Shown piece after piece: positions 25,022 to 34,369 of a stretch of 64,000 nt of DNA. Each line of letters starts with the position of its first letter. Position 1 is the stretch's first letter. The notes beneath the pieces are model-generated. The model worked only from the letters and a program-made list of their open reading frames with translations, ran no database searches and was not told where the DNA came from. A program made the translations under genes and the position numbers. Origin of the DNA: Janthinobacterium psychrotolerans (GTDB lineage Bacteria > Pseudomonadota > Gammaproteobacteria > Burkholderiales > Burkholderiaceae_D); NCBI RefSeq assembly GCF_001677885.1, contig NZ_LOCQ01000062.1, positions 434,001 through 498,000 of the forward strand. Direction: 5' to 3'.

Positions 25022-25132
25022 GTGGCGCTGGTCAAGGCGCTGGTGCTATTGCATGGCGGCAAGGTCGAAGCGCACAATGAAGCGCCGGACCAGGGCAGCC
25101 GCTTTGCGGTCAGGCTGCCGCGCATCGAATAG
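25022..25132 (+). pseudogene. Histidine kinase remnant, C-terminal 36 codons
   Basis: The frame 25022-25132 reads VALVKALVLLHGGKVEAHNE and then GSRFAVRLPRIE before a TAG. This is the end of a histidine kinase ATPase domain, just after the GxGLAL box, where LVxxLVxLHGGxVxAxSE and GSxFxVxLP are typical. Everything upstream (sensor, phospho-acceptor, N and G1 boxes) is missing. It abuts the DUF4256 remnant without a gap, so one deletion between two divergent genes would explain both fragments. It has no start signal and is not expected to be functional. Confidence 0.78.
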
Positions 25133-25198
25133 TCCCCGCGCGCGGCCTTCATGGCACAATGCGCCATCCGCACCGCAGGTGCCTCCTCCAGGACTTCC

Positions 25199-25582
25199 AT
25201 GACCCGCGCCATCCTCGACGAAAGCCAGATCCATCCCGCCGCCCGCCCTTTGATCGGTGGCAAGCATGCCGATATCGTGCGCGAAGTGCAGGCCGCCATT
25301 GCCGCCCACCAGGTGGTGGTGGTCGGCATGGCGATCAATCCGTTTCCGCGCAAGGCGCGCAAGATCCTCGATGTGCTCGGCACGCCTTATCAATACCTGC
25401 AATACGGCAGCTACTTCAACCAGTGGCATCGCCGCAATGCACTGAAGATGTGGAGCGGCTGGCCGACGTTTCCGATGGTGTTTGTAAACGGCGTGCTGGT
25501 CGGCGGCGCCAGCGAGTTGCAGGCCCTGGTCGCGTCCGGCGAGCTGTCGGCCATGCTGGCCAAAAAAGTGCGCCAGTTTTAA
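25199..25582 (+). CDS. Glutaredoxin-like protein lacking the active-site cysteine
   Basis: The product has 127 residues from the ATG at 25199, with AGGA five bases upstream. The fold pattern is that of a monothiol glutaredoxin: VVVVGMAINPFPRKARKILD, then YLQYGSYFNQWHRRNALKMW, the cis-proline motif GWPTFPMVFVNG, and VGGASELQAL. Where glutaredoxins have CPYC or CGFS, this protein has N47-P-F-P, and there is no cysteine in the whole chain. It therefore cannot catalyse thiol exchange. It may bind glutathione or a partner protein. The coding frame looks intact and matches neighbouring codon use, so it is probably a real gene rather than a decayed one. Confidence 0.82.
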   Translation: MTRAILDESQIHPAARPLIGGKHADIVREVQAAIAAHQVVVVGMAINPFPRKARKILDVLGTPYQYLQYGSYFNQWHRRNALKMWSGWPTFPMVFVNGVLVGGASELQALVASGELSAMLAKKVRQF

Positions 25583-25613
25583 GCGGGAGCGATGCTGGGC
25601 AGGCCTGCGCCGG

Positions 25614-25847
25614 CTAATCGGGTTGTCGGCGCCAGCCTGGCGGGCGCAGCGGATCGAGCAGTCCGCGCAGATCGTTATGGTCGAGTTCGTACATCAGCGC
25701 CAGCAAACTACCCAGTTCGCCCGAAGGAAAACCTTCGCGCGCGAACCAGCCCAAATAGTGGCCCGGCAGGTCGGCCAGCAGCCGTCCCTTGTATTTCCCA
25801 TAGGGCATTTCGCGCGTCAGCAGCAGCGCCAGTTTGTCTGAATTCAT
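25614..25847 (-). CDS. DUF3820 family protein
   Basis: A small protein of 77 residues from the ATG at 25847. The block MPYGKYKGRLLADLPGHYL and the following WFAREGFPSGELGSLLALMYE are the DUF3820 signature (also called a putative quorum-sensing-regulated virulence factor family in some databases). Residue patterns suggest a compact helical domain related to nuclease accessory modules (G-K-x-K-G-x-x-x-x-D-x-P). No catalytic function is established. It converges on the glutaredoxin-like gene and is divergent from the symporter gene. An upstream extension of the frame lacks a ribosome site and is not included. Confidence 0.85.
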   Translation of the reverse strand: MNSDKLALLLTREMPYGKYKGRLLADLPGHYLGWFAREGFPSGELGSLLALMYELDHNDLRGLLDPLRPPGWRRQPD

Positions 25848-26046
25848 GGCGCGAGTGTAGCAGATGGTCAGCGTGGAAACCGGCGCCGCAGGCATCATGG
25901 ATGCCAGGCGCAGCCGCTTGCAAAATCGGCAGGCCGCTGCGAACCAGTGTCCTGTGACCTCTTGCCGGTGACGAATTGGGCGTCTCACCGGTGAAGCAGG
26001 CGCTTTGCTGTATATTCACGCCCCTGTCCGTTTCGCTTGCCCACCC

Positions 26047-27525
26047 ATGTCCCCCGCCATCCTGTTTGCCGTCGTCCTCGCCTATTTCCTGATCCTGCTG
26101 CTGGTGGCATGGCGCACCTCGCGCCATGCCACCAATGACAGCTTTTTTATCGGCAACAAGGACAGCAACTGGATGCTGGTCGCCTTCGGCATGGTCGGCA
26201 CCACGCTTACCGGCGTGACGTTTATCAGCGTGCCCGGCGCGGTGGGGCGCGATGGCTTTGCTTATGTGCAGCTGATGATCGGCTATGTACTGGGGTATCT
26301 GGCGATCACGTTTATTTTGCTGCCGCTGTATTACCGGCTGCGGCTCACCTCCATCTACCGCTACCTGGAACTGCGGCTGGGGCGGCGCGCTTACCAGAGC
26401 GGGGCGGCGTTTTTTATCCTGTCGCGGCTGCTGGGGGCGACGGCGCGGCTGTATCTGGTGGTCGCTATTCTGCAGGCCACCATCCTCGACAGCTTGGGCG
26501 TGCCGTTCTGGCTGACCGCCTCGGTGGTGCTGCTGCTGATCCTGCTGTACACCTATGAAGGCGGCGTCAAGACCATCGTCTGGACCGATACCCTGCAGAC
26601 GGCCTGCATGCTGGCCGGGCTGGTCATCTGTACGGTGTTCCTGCTGCGCGAGCTTGATCTTTCCGTGATCGACAGCCTGGAGCGCATGCGTGCGCAAGGG
26701 CTGGCGCGGGTGTTCAATGCCGACCCGGACAGCCCGGCCTATGTATGGAAACATATCGTGGCCGGCATGTTCATCACCATTGCCATGACGGGCATGGACC
26801 AGGAGATGATGCAGAAGAATATCTCGGTGCGCACCCTGCGCGACGCGCAAAAGAACATGCTCAGCCTGACGGTGGTGCTGACCGGCGTGCTGCTGCTGTT
26901 TCTGTTTCTCGGCGGCTTGCTGCATCTGTATGCGCCTGTGGTGAATGTGACGGCCACCGGCGACAAACTGTTTCCGGCGGTGGTGCTCGGGCATTTCCCG
27001 GCGGTGGTGCAGCTGATCTTTTTTATCGCCCTCATTTCCGCGCTGTTTCCCAGCGTCGATGGCGCGCTGACGGCGCTGACGTCCACCTTTTGCATCGATC
27101 TGCTGGGCTTGCAGCGCAGGCCGGAGCTCGATGCGGCCACGCAGATGCGCTGGCGCCGCCGCGTGCACCTGGGCTTTGCCGCGCTGTTCCTGCTCCTGAT
27201 CATGCTGTTCAAATGGATGGATAGCCCCAGCATGATCGCCGTGATCCTCAAATTGGCCAGTTATACCTATGGGCCGCTGCTGGGCCTGTTCGCCTTTGGC
27301 TTGCTCAGCCGGCGCGGCGTGCGCGACCGCTGGGTGCCGCTGGTGGCGATCGCCGGGCCGCTGCTGTGCGCGCTGATCGAGCAGGAACAATCGCTGCTGT
27401 TCGCGCATTACCGCCTCGGCCTGGAATTGCTGATACTGAACGGCGCGCTGGTGCTGGCCGGGCTGTTCCTGATTTCCCTGCCTGCGCAAAAGGGCGGGGC
27501 GCACTTGTCAGAACAAGACTATTGA
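26047..27525 (+). CDS. Sodium:solute symporter family transporter
   Basis: A polytopic membrane protein of 492 residues with around 13 hydrophobic helices. It fits the SSS family (PutP/SglT type): DSFFIGNKDSNWMLVAFGM near the N-terminus, GTTLTGVTFISVPG in helix 2, YRYLELRLGRR, YTYEGGVKTIVWTDTLQ, and ALISALFPSVDGALTALTS with the usual small-residue sodium-site helix. It should import an organic solute with sodium, but the substrate cannot be assigned; Bacteroidetes-like and proteobacterial members of this type are often annotated only as sodium:solute symporters. The ATG at 26047 gives a normal N-terminal helix. It is monocistronic as far as can be seen. Confidence 0.92.
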   Translation: MSPAILFAVVLAYFLILLLVAWRTSRHATNDSFFIGNKDSNWMLVAFGMVGTTLTGVTFISVPGAVGRDGFAYVQLMIGYVLGYLAITFILLPLYYRLRLTSIYRYLELRLGRRAYQSGAAFFILSRLLGATARLYLVVAILQATILDSLGVPFWLTASVVLLLILLYTYEGGVKTIVWTDTLQTACMLAGLVICTVFLLRELDLSVIDSLERMRAQGLARVFNADPDSPAYVWKHIVAGMFITIAMTGMDQEMMQKNISVRTLRDAQKNMLSLTVVLTGVLLLFLFLGGLLHLYAPVVNVTATGDKLFPAVVLGHFPAVVQLIFFIALISALFPSVDGALTALTSTFCIDLLGLQRRPELDAATQMRWRRRVHLGFAALFLLLIMLFKWMDSPSMIAVILKLASYTYGPLLGLFAFGLLSRRGVRDRWVPLVAIAGPLLCALIEQEQSLLFAHYRLGLELLILNGALVLAGLFLISLPAQKGGAHLSEQDY

Positions 27526-27579
27526 GGCGGTTTCAGTTATATTGATTTTTTCAGCTCACCCTCTACGGAGCATCAATCA

Positions 27580-29454
27580 ATGTCACTCAATCCGTTTCCT
27601 CCGCTGCGCCGCGGCTTAGGCGCGTTCTGGCGCGCGCTCGACGCCACGCGCCGCGCCGTGTTCAACCTGATTTTCCTGCTGATCGTGATCGCCATCCTGA
27701 TCGCCATCTTCGGCGGCGGCGCCAAGCCGCTGCAGGACAAGACCACGCTGGTGCTGGACCTGCAAGGCCCGCTGGTGGAAGAAACCCCGGGCGGCGTGCG
27801 CGAAGCCGTGCTGGCCAATGTCAGCGGCGACGTCAAGAAAACCGTGCAGCTGCGCGATGTGCTGGCCGTGCTCGACACCGCCGCCAAGGACAAGAATATC
27901 GGCGCGATGGTGCTGCTGCTCGATGAACTCGAAGGCGGTGGCCAGGCGTCCTTGCGCGAAGTGGCGGCCGGCATCGAGCGCTTCCGCGCCAGCGGCAAGA
28001 AGGTCACGGCCTGGGGTTCGAACTACAACCAGCGCCAGTACCTGCTGGCGTCGAAAGCCGACGAGGTGTTCGTCCATCCGATGGGCGGCGTGGTACTCGA
28101 GGGCTTTGGCCGCTACCGCAATTACTACCGCGACGCGCTCGACAAGGTCGGCGTGACGGTCAACCTGCTCAAGGTCGGCACCTACAAGAGCTTCGCCGAG
28201 CCGTTTATCGCCAACGGCCCGTCGGACGCCGCCGCCGAAGCGGACCGCTACCTGAACAACGGTCTGTGGACCACCTACACCACCGACGTGGAAAAGGCGC
28301 GCAAGCTGCCGGCCGGCGCCGTCATGGCGGCGATCGACAAGCTGCCGGAGCTGATCGAAGCGACCGGTGGCGACCTGGCCAAGGCCTCGCTGAACGCCAA
28401 ACTGGTCGACGGCCTGAAAACGCGCGATGAAATCCGCAAGCTGATGATGGAGCGCGGCGCGAAAGACGAAGACGGCAACAACTTCCGCCAGGTCAGCTAC
28501 AGCGACTACCTGGCCGGTTTGCATCCGGCGATGGTCGGCGACGCTGTCGGCGTGGTGATCGCTTCCGGCGAAATCGGCGACGGCGTGGCGCCGGCCGGCT
28601 CGATCGGCGGCCTGTCGACCTCGCGCCTGATCCGCCAGGCGCGCGAAGACAAGTCCATCAAGGCGGTGGTGCTGCGCATCGATTCGCCGGGCGGCAGCGC
28701 CTTCGGCTCGGAACTGATCCGCCGCGAACTGGAGCTGACGCGCGCCGCCGGCAAACCGGTGGTGGTCTCGATGGGCAATGTGGCCGCTTCGGGCGGCTAC
28801 TGGATCAGCACCTCGTCCGACGAAGTGATCGCCGACGCGGCCACCATCACCGGTTCGATCGGCGTGTTTGCCATCTTGCCGACGGCCGAAAAAGTCATCG
28901 ACAAGCTGGGCATTCACACGGCCGGCGCGCCGACCACCTGGCTGGCCGACGCCGGCAATCCGCTGCGTCCGCTCGACCCGCGCTTTGCGCAAGTGATACA
29001 GGGTTCGATCAACCATGTGTACGGCGACTTCATCAACATCGCCGCCAAGGCGCGCAAGACCACGCCCGAGAAAATCAATGAAGTGGCGCAGGGCCGCGTG
29101 TGGACCGGCCTGCAGGCGAAAGACCGTAACCTGGTCGACCGCATCGGCAGCTACCGCGACGCGCTGGCCTCGGCCGCCAAGCGCGCCAAGCTGGGCGAGG
29201 ACTACCGCGTGGCCTACATCGAACGCGAAACCTCGACCGTCGACCGGGTGCTCGGCATGTTCGGCGCCAAGGCGATGGCCTCGCTGGGCCTCGGTGAACA
29301 TGTGAAGCTGGGCCTGGCCGCCACCGGCCTGCCGCCACAGGCGGCGCTGGGCGTCGCCAATGACCTCGCCTGGCTGTCCGGCATCACCAGCGAACGCAAG
29401 CCGTTCATGGCCTTGACGCACTGCCTGTGCACCAATCCGATGGGCGGCAAATAG
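27580..29454 (+). CDS. sppA: Signal peptide peptidase SppA, 67K type
   Basis: SppA is a membrane-bound serine protease that degrades cleaved signal peptides. This is the long, duplicated form (624 residues), with one membrane anchor near residues 27-46. The catalytic lysine stands in the N-terminal half ([12 protein letters not shown]) and the nucleophilic serine in the C-terminal half ([12 protein letters not shown]), followed by [13 protein letters not shown] lies nine bases before the ATG. The gene is followed by a clear terminator at 29481-29507, so it forms its own unit. The C-terminal end [10 protein letters not shown] is unusual but in frame. Confidence 0.95.
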   Translation: MSLNPFPPLRRGLGAFWRALDATRRAVFNLIFLLIVIAILIAIFGGGAKPLQDKTTLVLDLQGPLVEETPGGVREAVLANVSGDVKKTVQLRDVLAVLDTAAKDKNIGAMVLLLDELEGGGQASLREVAAGIERFRASGKKVTAWGSNYNQRQYLLASKADEVFVHPMGGVVLEGFGRYRNYYRDALDKVGVTVNLLKVGTYKSFAEPFIANGPSDAAAEADRYLNNGLWTTYTTDVEKARKLPAGAVMAAIDKLPELIEATGGDLAKASLNAKLVDGLKTRDEIRKLMMERGAKDEDGNNFRQVSYSDYLAGLHPAMVGDAVGVVIASGEIGDGVAPAGSIGGLSTSRLIRQAREDKSIKAVVLRIDSPGGSAFGSELIRRELELTRAAGKPVVVSMGNVAASGGYWISTSSDEVIADAATITGSIGVFAILPTAEKVIDKLGIHTAGAPTTWLADAGNPLRPLDPRFAQVIQGSINHVYGDFINIAAKARKTTPEKINEVAQGRVWTGLQAKDRNLVDRIGSYRDALASAAKRAKLGEDYRVAYIERETSTVDRVLGMFGAKAMASLGLGEHVKLGLAATGLPPQAALGVANDLAWLSGITSERKPFMALTHCLCTNPMGGK

Positions 29455-29480
29455 CGCGCTTGCCGACCCCGCAGTGACCA

Positions 29481-29507
29481 CAAGCCGGCTTTGTCCGGCT
29501 TGTTTTT
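29481..29507 (+). terminator. Rho-independent terminator of sppA
   Basis: A perfect 8-bp stem (CAAGCCGG / CCGGCTTG) with a 6-base loop is followed by five T residues at 29503-29507. It lies 26 bp after the sppA stop. Confidence 0.9.
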
Positions 29508-29864
29508 ATTGAAAGGCCGTAAAGGCGGGTAAAGAGCGCCGGAGATTTGTAGCGAGTTTGTATCTGCCCGCGCAGCCCCGGCGCCCATGCGCGCTCCCCT
29601 GCAAGCCTGATGCGGCAGTGCGCGGTGCCACGCCGACGGCCTTGTTTGCCTGTACAAATGTTTCAGTCAGAAATGAAACAGTTACATGACTATGCTAGAG
29701 TCCTCGCTCGATGGAGAACGATGTTTTTTCAGCTGATTTTCAGCTCTTGATTCCCCGTTAATCTTGTAAAAAAATACCCGAAAAACGGCCGTGCCGCCTG
29801 AGTGAACCGACTCGGCTGGCGGCCAATAACCACGCCGTGCCAGCGGCGCATAAAAGGATAAGCG
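29508..29864. other. 357-bp intergenic region upstream of mdtABC-type operon
   Basis: No gene is supported here. The region holds the leader of the second efflux operon, including a palindrome at 29659-29680 and several A+T-rich stretches near 29660-29780 where the promoter most likely lies. A TATGCT at 29691-29696 could be a -10 element, but no good -35 partner is visible. Confidence 0.5.
29659..29680. promoter_or_regulatory. Palindromic candidate operator before mdtABC-type operon
   Basis: Perfect 7-bp arms TGTTTCA and TGAAACA are separated by eight bases, a size and symmetry typical of a dimeric repressor or activator site. It stands about 185 bp before the first gene and just before a possible -10 element. 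No regulator gene is adjacent, so control would come from elsewhere. Confidence 0.5.
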
Positions 29865-31244
29865 ATGGATACGCAGATGACCCCACCTCCCGCCCGGCGC
29901 AGCCGCCGTTCCCGTATCGTCGGCACCGTGATTGCCCTGGCCGTGATGGCCGCCCTCGGCGGCGGCGCCTGGTATCTGACGCACTCGGGCAGCGGCGCGC
30001 AAGGCGCCGGCGCCATGGGCGCCGCTGGCCCTGGCGGGCCCGGTGGCCCCGGCGGTGCGCGCCGCGGTCCGCCATCGACCACCGTCGGCGTGGCCACGGC
30101 CGTCAAGTCGGACCTGCCGGTGGTGCTCGACGCGCTCGGCACCGTCACGGCCGCCTCGACCGTCACGGTGCGCCCGCAGGTGTCGGGCATCCTGAAGGAA
30201 CTGCGCTTCAAGGAAGGCGCGATGGTCAAGGCCGGCCAGGTGGTGGCGCTGATCGATCCGGCGCAGTTCGAGATGGCGCTGATGCAGGCCTCGGGCCAGC
30301 GCCAGCGCGACGAAGCGCAGCTGGAAAACGCGCGCCTGACCCTCAAGCGCTACCAGACCCTGCTGGGCCAGGATTCGATCGCGCGCCAGGACGTCGACAC
30401 GCAGGCGGCGCTGGTCAAGCAGCTCGAAGGCACGGTGATGACCGACCGCGCCGCCGAAGGCACGGCTCGCCTGAACCTCGGCTACACCAAGGTGGTCTCG
30501 CCGATCAGCGGCCGGGCCGGCCTGAAGGTGGTCGATATCGGCAACCTGGTCAATACCGGCGACGCCGGCGGCGTGGTGGTGGTGACCCAGCTCTCGCCGA
30601 TCGACGTGCAGTTCGCCATCCCGCAGGACAAGGTGCAGACCATCCAGGAACGCCAGGCGCAGAACGTGGCGCTGCCGGCGCTGGCGCTGGACCGCACGCG
30701 CAGCATCACGCTGGACAAAGGCAGCCTGACGGCGCTCGACAACCAGGTCGATGTGCAGACCGGCACCGTGCGCGCCAAGGCCCGCTACGCCAACGAGAAG
30801 ATGGCGCTGTTCCCCAGCCAGTTCGTCAATGTGCGCCTGGAGATGGGCAATATCACGGGCGCCGTGCTGGTACCCGTCACGGCCCTGCGCCACAGCAATA
30901 ACGGCGACTTTGTCTATGTACTGAAAGAGGACAAGACCGTTACCGTACGCATGGTCACGCGCGGCCAGGCCACCACCGACATGGTGGAAATCCGCGCCGG
31001 CCTCGAAGCGGGCGAGAAGGTCATCACCGAAGGCGCCGACCGCCTCAAGGAAGGCGCGAAAGTCATGCTGGCCGGCGACAAGCCAGCTGCTGGCGGGCAA
31101 GGCCAGGGTGGCCGTGGCGCCAATGGCGAACACCGCCAGCGCCGCCAGCACGCCGAAGGCGCAGCGGGTAGCCCGGCATCGTCGGCGCCCGCCACCGCGC
31201 CGGCCGCCCCCGCCACGGCCCCAGCGAAGGGTGCGGCGCAATGA
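29865..31244 (+). CDS. mdtA: RND efflux periplasmic adaptor, MdtA type
   Basis: The adaptor has 459 residues, with an N-terminal membrane anchor (about residues 22-42) and then a long Gly/Pro/Ala-rich linker. The lipoyl half motif [20 protein letters not shown] is followed by a helical hairpin, the second half [18 protein letters not shown], and a beta-barrel with the MdtA-like [13 protein letters not shown] low-complexity Gly/Gln/Ala tail closes the chain. AAGGA precedes the ATG. The stop overlaps the next gene by ATGA. In E. coli MdtA works with a heterotrimer of MdtB and MdtC, and here two RND genes likewise follow. Substrates such as bile salts or novobiocin are known for the family, not shown here. 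Confidence 0.93.
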   Translation: MDTQMTPPPARRSRRSRIVGTVIALAVMAALGGGAWYLTHSGSGAQGAGAMGAAGPGGPGGPGGARRGPPSTTVGVATAVKSDLPVVLDALGTVTAASTVTVRPQVSGILKELRFKEGAMVKAGQVVALIDPAQFEMALMQASGQRQRDEAQLENARLTLKRYQTLLGQDSIARQDVDTQAALVKQLEGTVMTDRAAEGTARLNLGYTKVVSPISGRAGLKVVDIGNLVNTGDAGGVVVVTQLSPIDVQFAIPQDKVQTIQERQAQNVALPALALDRTRSITLDKGSLTALDNQVDVQTGTVRAKARYANEKMALFPSQFVNVRLEMGNITGAVLVPVTALRHSNNGDFVYVLKEDKTVTVRMVTRGQATTDMVEIRAGLEAGEKVITEGADRLKEGAKVMLAGDKPAAGGQGQGGRGANGEHRQRRQHAEGAAGSPASSAPATAPAAPATAPAKGAAQ

Positions 31245-34200
31245 GTCCATCGACCCCGTTCATCAGGCGGCCGGTCGCCACCGCGCTGCTGATGCTGGCC
31301 ATCGTGCTGGCCGGGATGGTGGGCTTCAAGTTCCTGCCGCTGGCGGCCTTGCCGCAGGTTGATTTCCCGACCATCCAGGTGCAAACCTTGTATCCGGGCG
31401 CCAGCCCCGAAGTCATGGGCCAGACCGTCACCGCGCCGCTCGAGCGCCAGTTCGGCCAGATGGCCGGCCTGCAGCGCATGAGTTCGACCAGCGCGGCCGG
31501 CGTGTCCATCATCACCCTGCAATTCACCCTGGGCCAGACGCTGGACGTGGCCGAGCAGGAAGTGCAGGCGGCGATCAACGCCGGCGGCTCCCTGCTGCCG
31601 ACCGATTTGCCGGCGCCGCCCGTCTACGCCAAGGTCAATCCGGCCGACGCGCCGGTGCTGACACTCGCGATTACCTCCGACACCATGCCTTTGATACAGG
31701 TGCAAAACATCGTCAACACGCGCCTGGCGCTGAAAATCAGCCAGGTCAATGGCGTGGGCCTGGTGTCGCTGTCGGGCGGCCAGCGCCCGGCCGTGCGCAT
31801 CCAGGGCGACACCAAATTGCTGGCGTCCTACGGCCTGGGCCTCGACAGCCTGCGCACCGCGATCGCGGCGGCCAACGTCAACAGCGCCAAGGGCAGCTTC
31901 GACGGCCCGTCGCGCTCATTTACCATCAACGCCAACGACCAGCTGGTCACGGCCGAAGACTACAAGCGCCTGATCATCACCTATAAAAACGGCGCCCCGG
32001 TGCGCCTGCAGGACGTGGCCAATGTGGTCGACAGCGCCGAGAACACGCGCCTGGGCGCCTGGGCCGGCAAGCAGCCGGCGATTATCCTCAACGTGCAGCG
32101 CCAGCCCGGCGCCAACGTCATCAAGACGGTCGACGCCATCAAGGCCCTCCTGCCCGAGCTGCAAACGAGCTTGCCGGCGGCCATGAAGCTCGATGTGCTG
32201 AGCGACCGCACCACCGGCATCCGCGCCTCGGTCGAACACGTGGAACTCGAACTGCTGGCCTCCGTGCTGCTGGTGGTGCTGGTGATCTTCGCCTTCTTGC
32301 ACAGCCTGCGCGCCACCGTGATCGCCAGCCTGTCGGTGCCGATTTCCCTGATCGGCGCCTGCGGCGTGATGTATTTGCTCGGCTACAGCCTGAACAACCT
32401 GTCCCTGATGGCGCTGACGATCGCCACCGGCTTTGTGGTCGATGACGCCATCGTGATGATCGAAAACATCGCCCGCCATATCGAAGAGGGCGAAACGCCG
32501 ATGGCCGCCGCCTTGAAGGGCGCCTCGCAGATCGGCTTTACCATCATCTCGCTGACGGTCTCGCTGATCGCCGTGCTGATTCCGCTGCTGTTCATGGGCG
32601 ATGTGGTGGGGCGGCTGTTCCGCGAATTCGCCATGACACTGGCCATTACCATTTTGATTTCCGCCGTGGTGTCATTGACGCTGGTGCCGATGATGTCGGC
32701 GCGCTGGCTGAAAAGCCATGCCGATGAAAAAATCGGCGCCACCGGCCAGCGCATCCAGGCTTTTCTCGACCGCGTGGTCAATCGCTACGACCATGCGCTG
32801 GTATGGGTGCTCAAGCGCCAGGGCTTGACCTTGCTGGTGGCGCTGGCGACGCTGATCCTGACGGTGATCTTGTATATCACCATCCCGAAAGGCCTGTTCC
32901 CGACCCAGGACACGGGCCAGCTGCAGGCGCGCATCGAAACCTCGCAAGCCGTCTCGTATGAACGCATGGCCGGCCTGCAGCAGGCGGCCGCCAGCGCCAT
33001 CCTGGAAGACCCGGACGTGGAAACCTTGAGTTCTCTGGTCGGCGTCGACGCGGCCAACAACACCATGCTGCATACCGGCAGCATGCTGATCAACCTGAAG
33101 CGCTCGCGCAGCGACCATCAGGACGACATCATGGACCGGCTGCGCAACCGCGTGGCCAAGGTGGCTGGCGTGACGCTGTATTTGCAGCCGACGCAGGACT
33201 TGACCATCGACGCCGAATCGGGGCCGACGCAGTACCGCGTCTCGCTCGAAGGCGCCAGCACCGCCACTGTCACCGAGTGGGCCACCAAGCTGGCGGCGCG
33301 CATGCGTGAAAAGTCGCAGCTGCGTAACGTGACCACCGACGCCGGCGCCACCGGCGCGGCCGTCAACGTGGCGATCGACCGCGACAGCGCGGCGCGCATG
33401 TCGGTCACCACCGCCACCGTCGACGATGCGCTCTACAACGCCTTCGGCCAGCGCATCATCTCGACCATTTTCACCGAGACCAACCAGTACCGCGTGATCC
33501 TCGAAGCGCAGCCCGGCATCGTCACCACGCCGGCCGAGCTGGGCGAACTGCAGGTACGCACCGGTTCGGGCAAGTCGACACCGTTGTCGTCGTTCGCCAC
33601 CATCACCGAAAAGCAGTCGCCGCTGCAGATCACGCACGTGGCGCAGTATCCGGCCACCACCCTCGGTTTCGATACCACCCAGGGCGTGGCGCTGGGCAGC
33701 GCGGTCGATGCGATCCGCGCGGCGGCGCACGATATCGGCTTGCCCGCCTCGGTGACCATGACCTTCCTGGGGGCGGCCGGCGCGTATGAAAACTCGCTGT
33801 CGAATCAATTGTGGCTGATCCTGGCCGCCGTGGTGTGCGTGTATATCGTGCTCGGCGTGCTGTACGAAAGCTATATCCACCCGCTGACGATCTTGTCGAC
33901 CCTGCCGTCGGCCGGCGTTGGCGCGCTGCTGGCGCTGATGCTGTCGGGGCAGGACCTGGGCGTGATCGGCATTATCGGCATCATCCTGCTGATCGGCATC
34001 GTGAAAAAGAACGCCATCATGATGATCGACTTTGCCATCGAGGCCGAGCGCGACGAGGGCAAGAGTCCGCAGGAAGCGATCCACCAGGCGGCGCTGCTGC
34101 GTTTCCGGCCTATCCTGATGACCACCCTGGCGGCGCTGTTCGCGGCCGTGCCGCTGATGCTGGGCTGGGGCGAGGGCGCCGAACTGCGCCGGCCGCTGGG

Positions 34201-34369
34201 CCTGGCGATTTTCGGCGGCCTGATCGTCAGCCAGGTGCTGACGCTGTTTACCACGCCGGTGATCTACCTGGGCTTTGACCGCCTGGGCCGCCGCTTTGGC
34301 GGCAAGCCCGGGGACGGGGTGAACCTCGACAAGCCCGGTGACCATCCGCCGGCGGGGAGCGCCGCGTGA
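31241..34369 (+). CDS. mdtB: RND efflux pump subunit, MdtB type
   Basis: A 1042-residue inner-membrane RND transporter starting [19 protein letters not shown]. Proton-relay aspartates stand in [13 protein letters not shown] near residue 405, and the lysine in [14 protein letters not shown] near residue 930. The MdtB/MdtC pair differ from AcrB in having the IGIVKKNAI form, which both genes here show. Both flanking junctions are ATGA overlaps, so the four genes mdtA to the channel gene are translated as one unit. As first of two tandem RND genes after the adaptor it corresponds to MdtB. The heterotrimer is inferred from E. coli. Confidence 0.94.
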   Translation: MSPSTPFIRRPVATALLMLAIVLAGMVGFKFLPLAALPQVDFPTIQVQTLYPGASPEVMGQTVTAPLERQFGQMAGLQRMSSTSAAGVSIITLQFTLGQTLDVAEQEVQAAINAGGSLLPTDLPAPPVYAKVNPADAPVLTLAITSDTMPLIQVQNIVNTRLALKISQVNGVGLVSLSGGQRPAVRIQGDTKLLASYGLGLDSLRTAIAAANVNSAKGSFDGPSRSFTINANDQLVTAEDYKRLIITYKNGAPVRLQDVANVVDSAENTRLGAWAGKQPAIILNVQRQPGANVIKTVDAIKALLPELQTSLPAAMKLDVLSDRTTGIRASVEHVELELLASVLLVVLVIFAFLHSLRATVIASLSVPISLIGACGVMYLLGYSLNNLSLMALTIATGFVVDDAIVMIENIARHIEEGETPMAAALKGASQIGFTIISLTVSLIAVLIPLLFMGDVVGRLFREFAMTLAITILISAVVSLTLVPMMSARWLKSHADEKIGATGQRIQAFLDRVVNRYDHALVWVLKRQGLTLLVALATLILTVILYITIPKGLFPTQDTGQLQARIETSQAVSYERMAGLQQAAASAILEDPDVETLSSLVGVDAANNTMLHTGSMLINLKRSRSDHQDDIMDRLRNRVAKVAGVTLYLQPTQDLTIDAESGPTQYRVSLEGASTATVTEWATKLAARMREKSQLRNVTTDAGATGAAVNVAIDRDSAARMSVTTATVDDALYNAFGQRIISTIFTETNQYRVILEAQPGIVTTPAELGELQVRTGSGKSTPLSSFATITEKQSPLQITHVAQYPATTLGFDTTQGVALGSAVDAIRAAAHDIGLPASVTMTFLGAAGAYENSLSNQLWLILAAVVCVYIVLGVLYESYIHPLTILSTLPSAGVGALLALMLSGQDLGVIGIIGIILLIGIVKKNAIMMIDFAIEAERDEGKSPQEAIHQAALLRFRPILMTTLAALFAAVPLMLGWGEGAELRRPLGLAIFGGLIVSQVLTLFTTPVIYLGFDRLGRRFGGKPGDGVNLDKPGDHPPAGSAA

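Noticed and set aside
27616..29481. 621-codon open frame antisense to sppA
   Set aside because: It is a third-position GC shadow of an unmistakable SppA gene.
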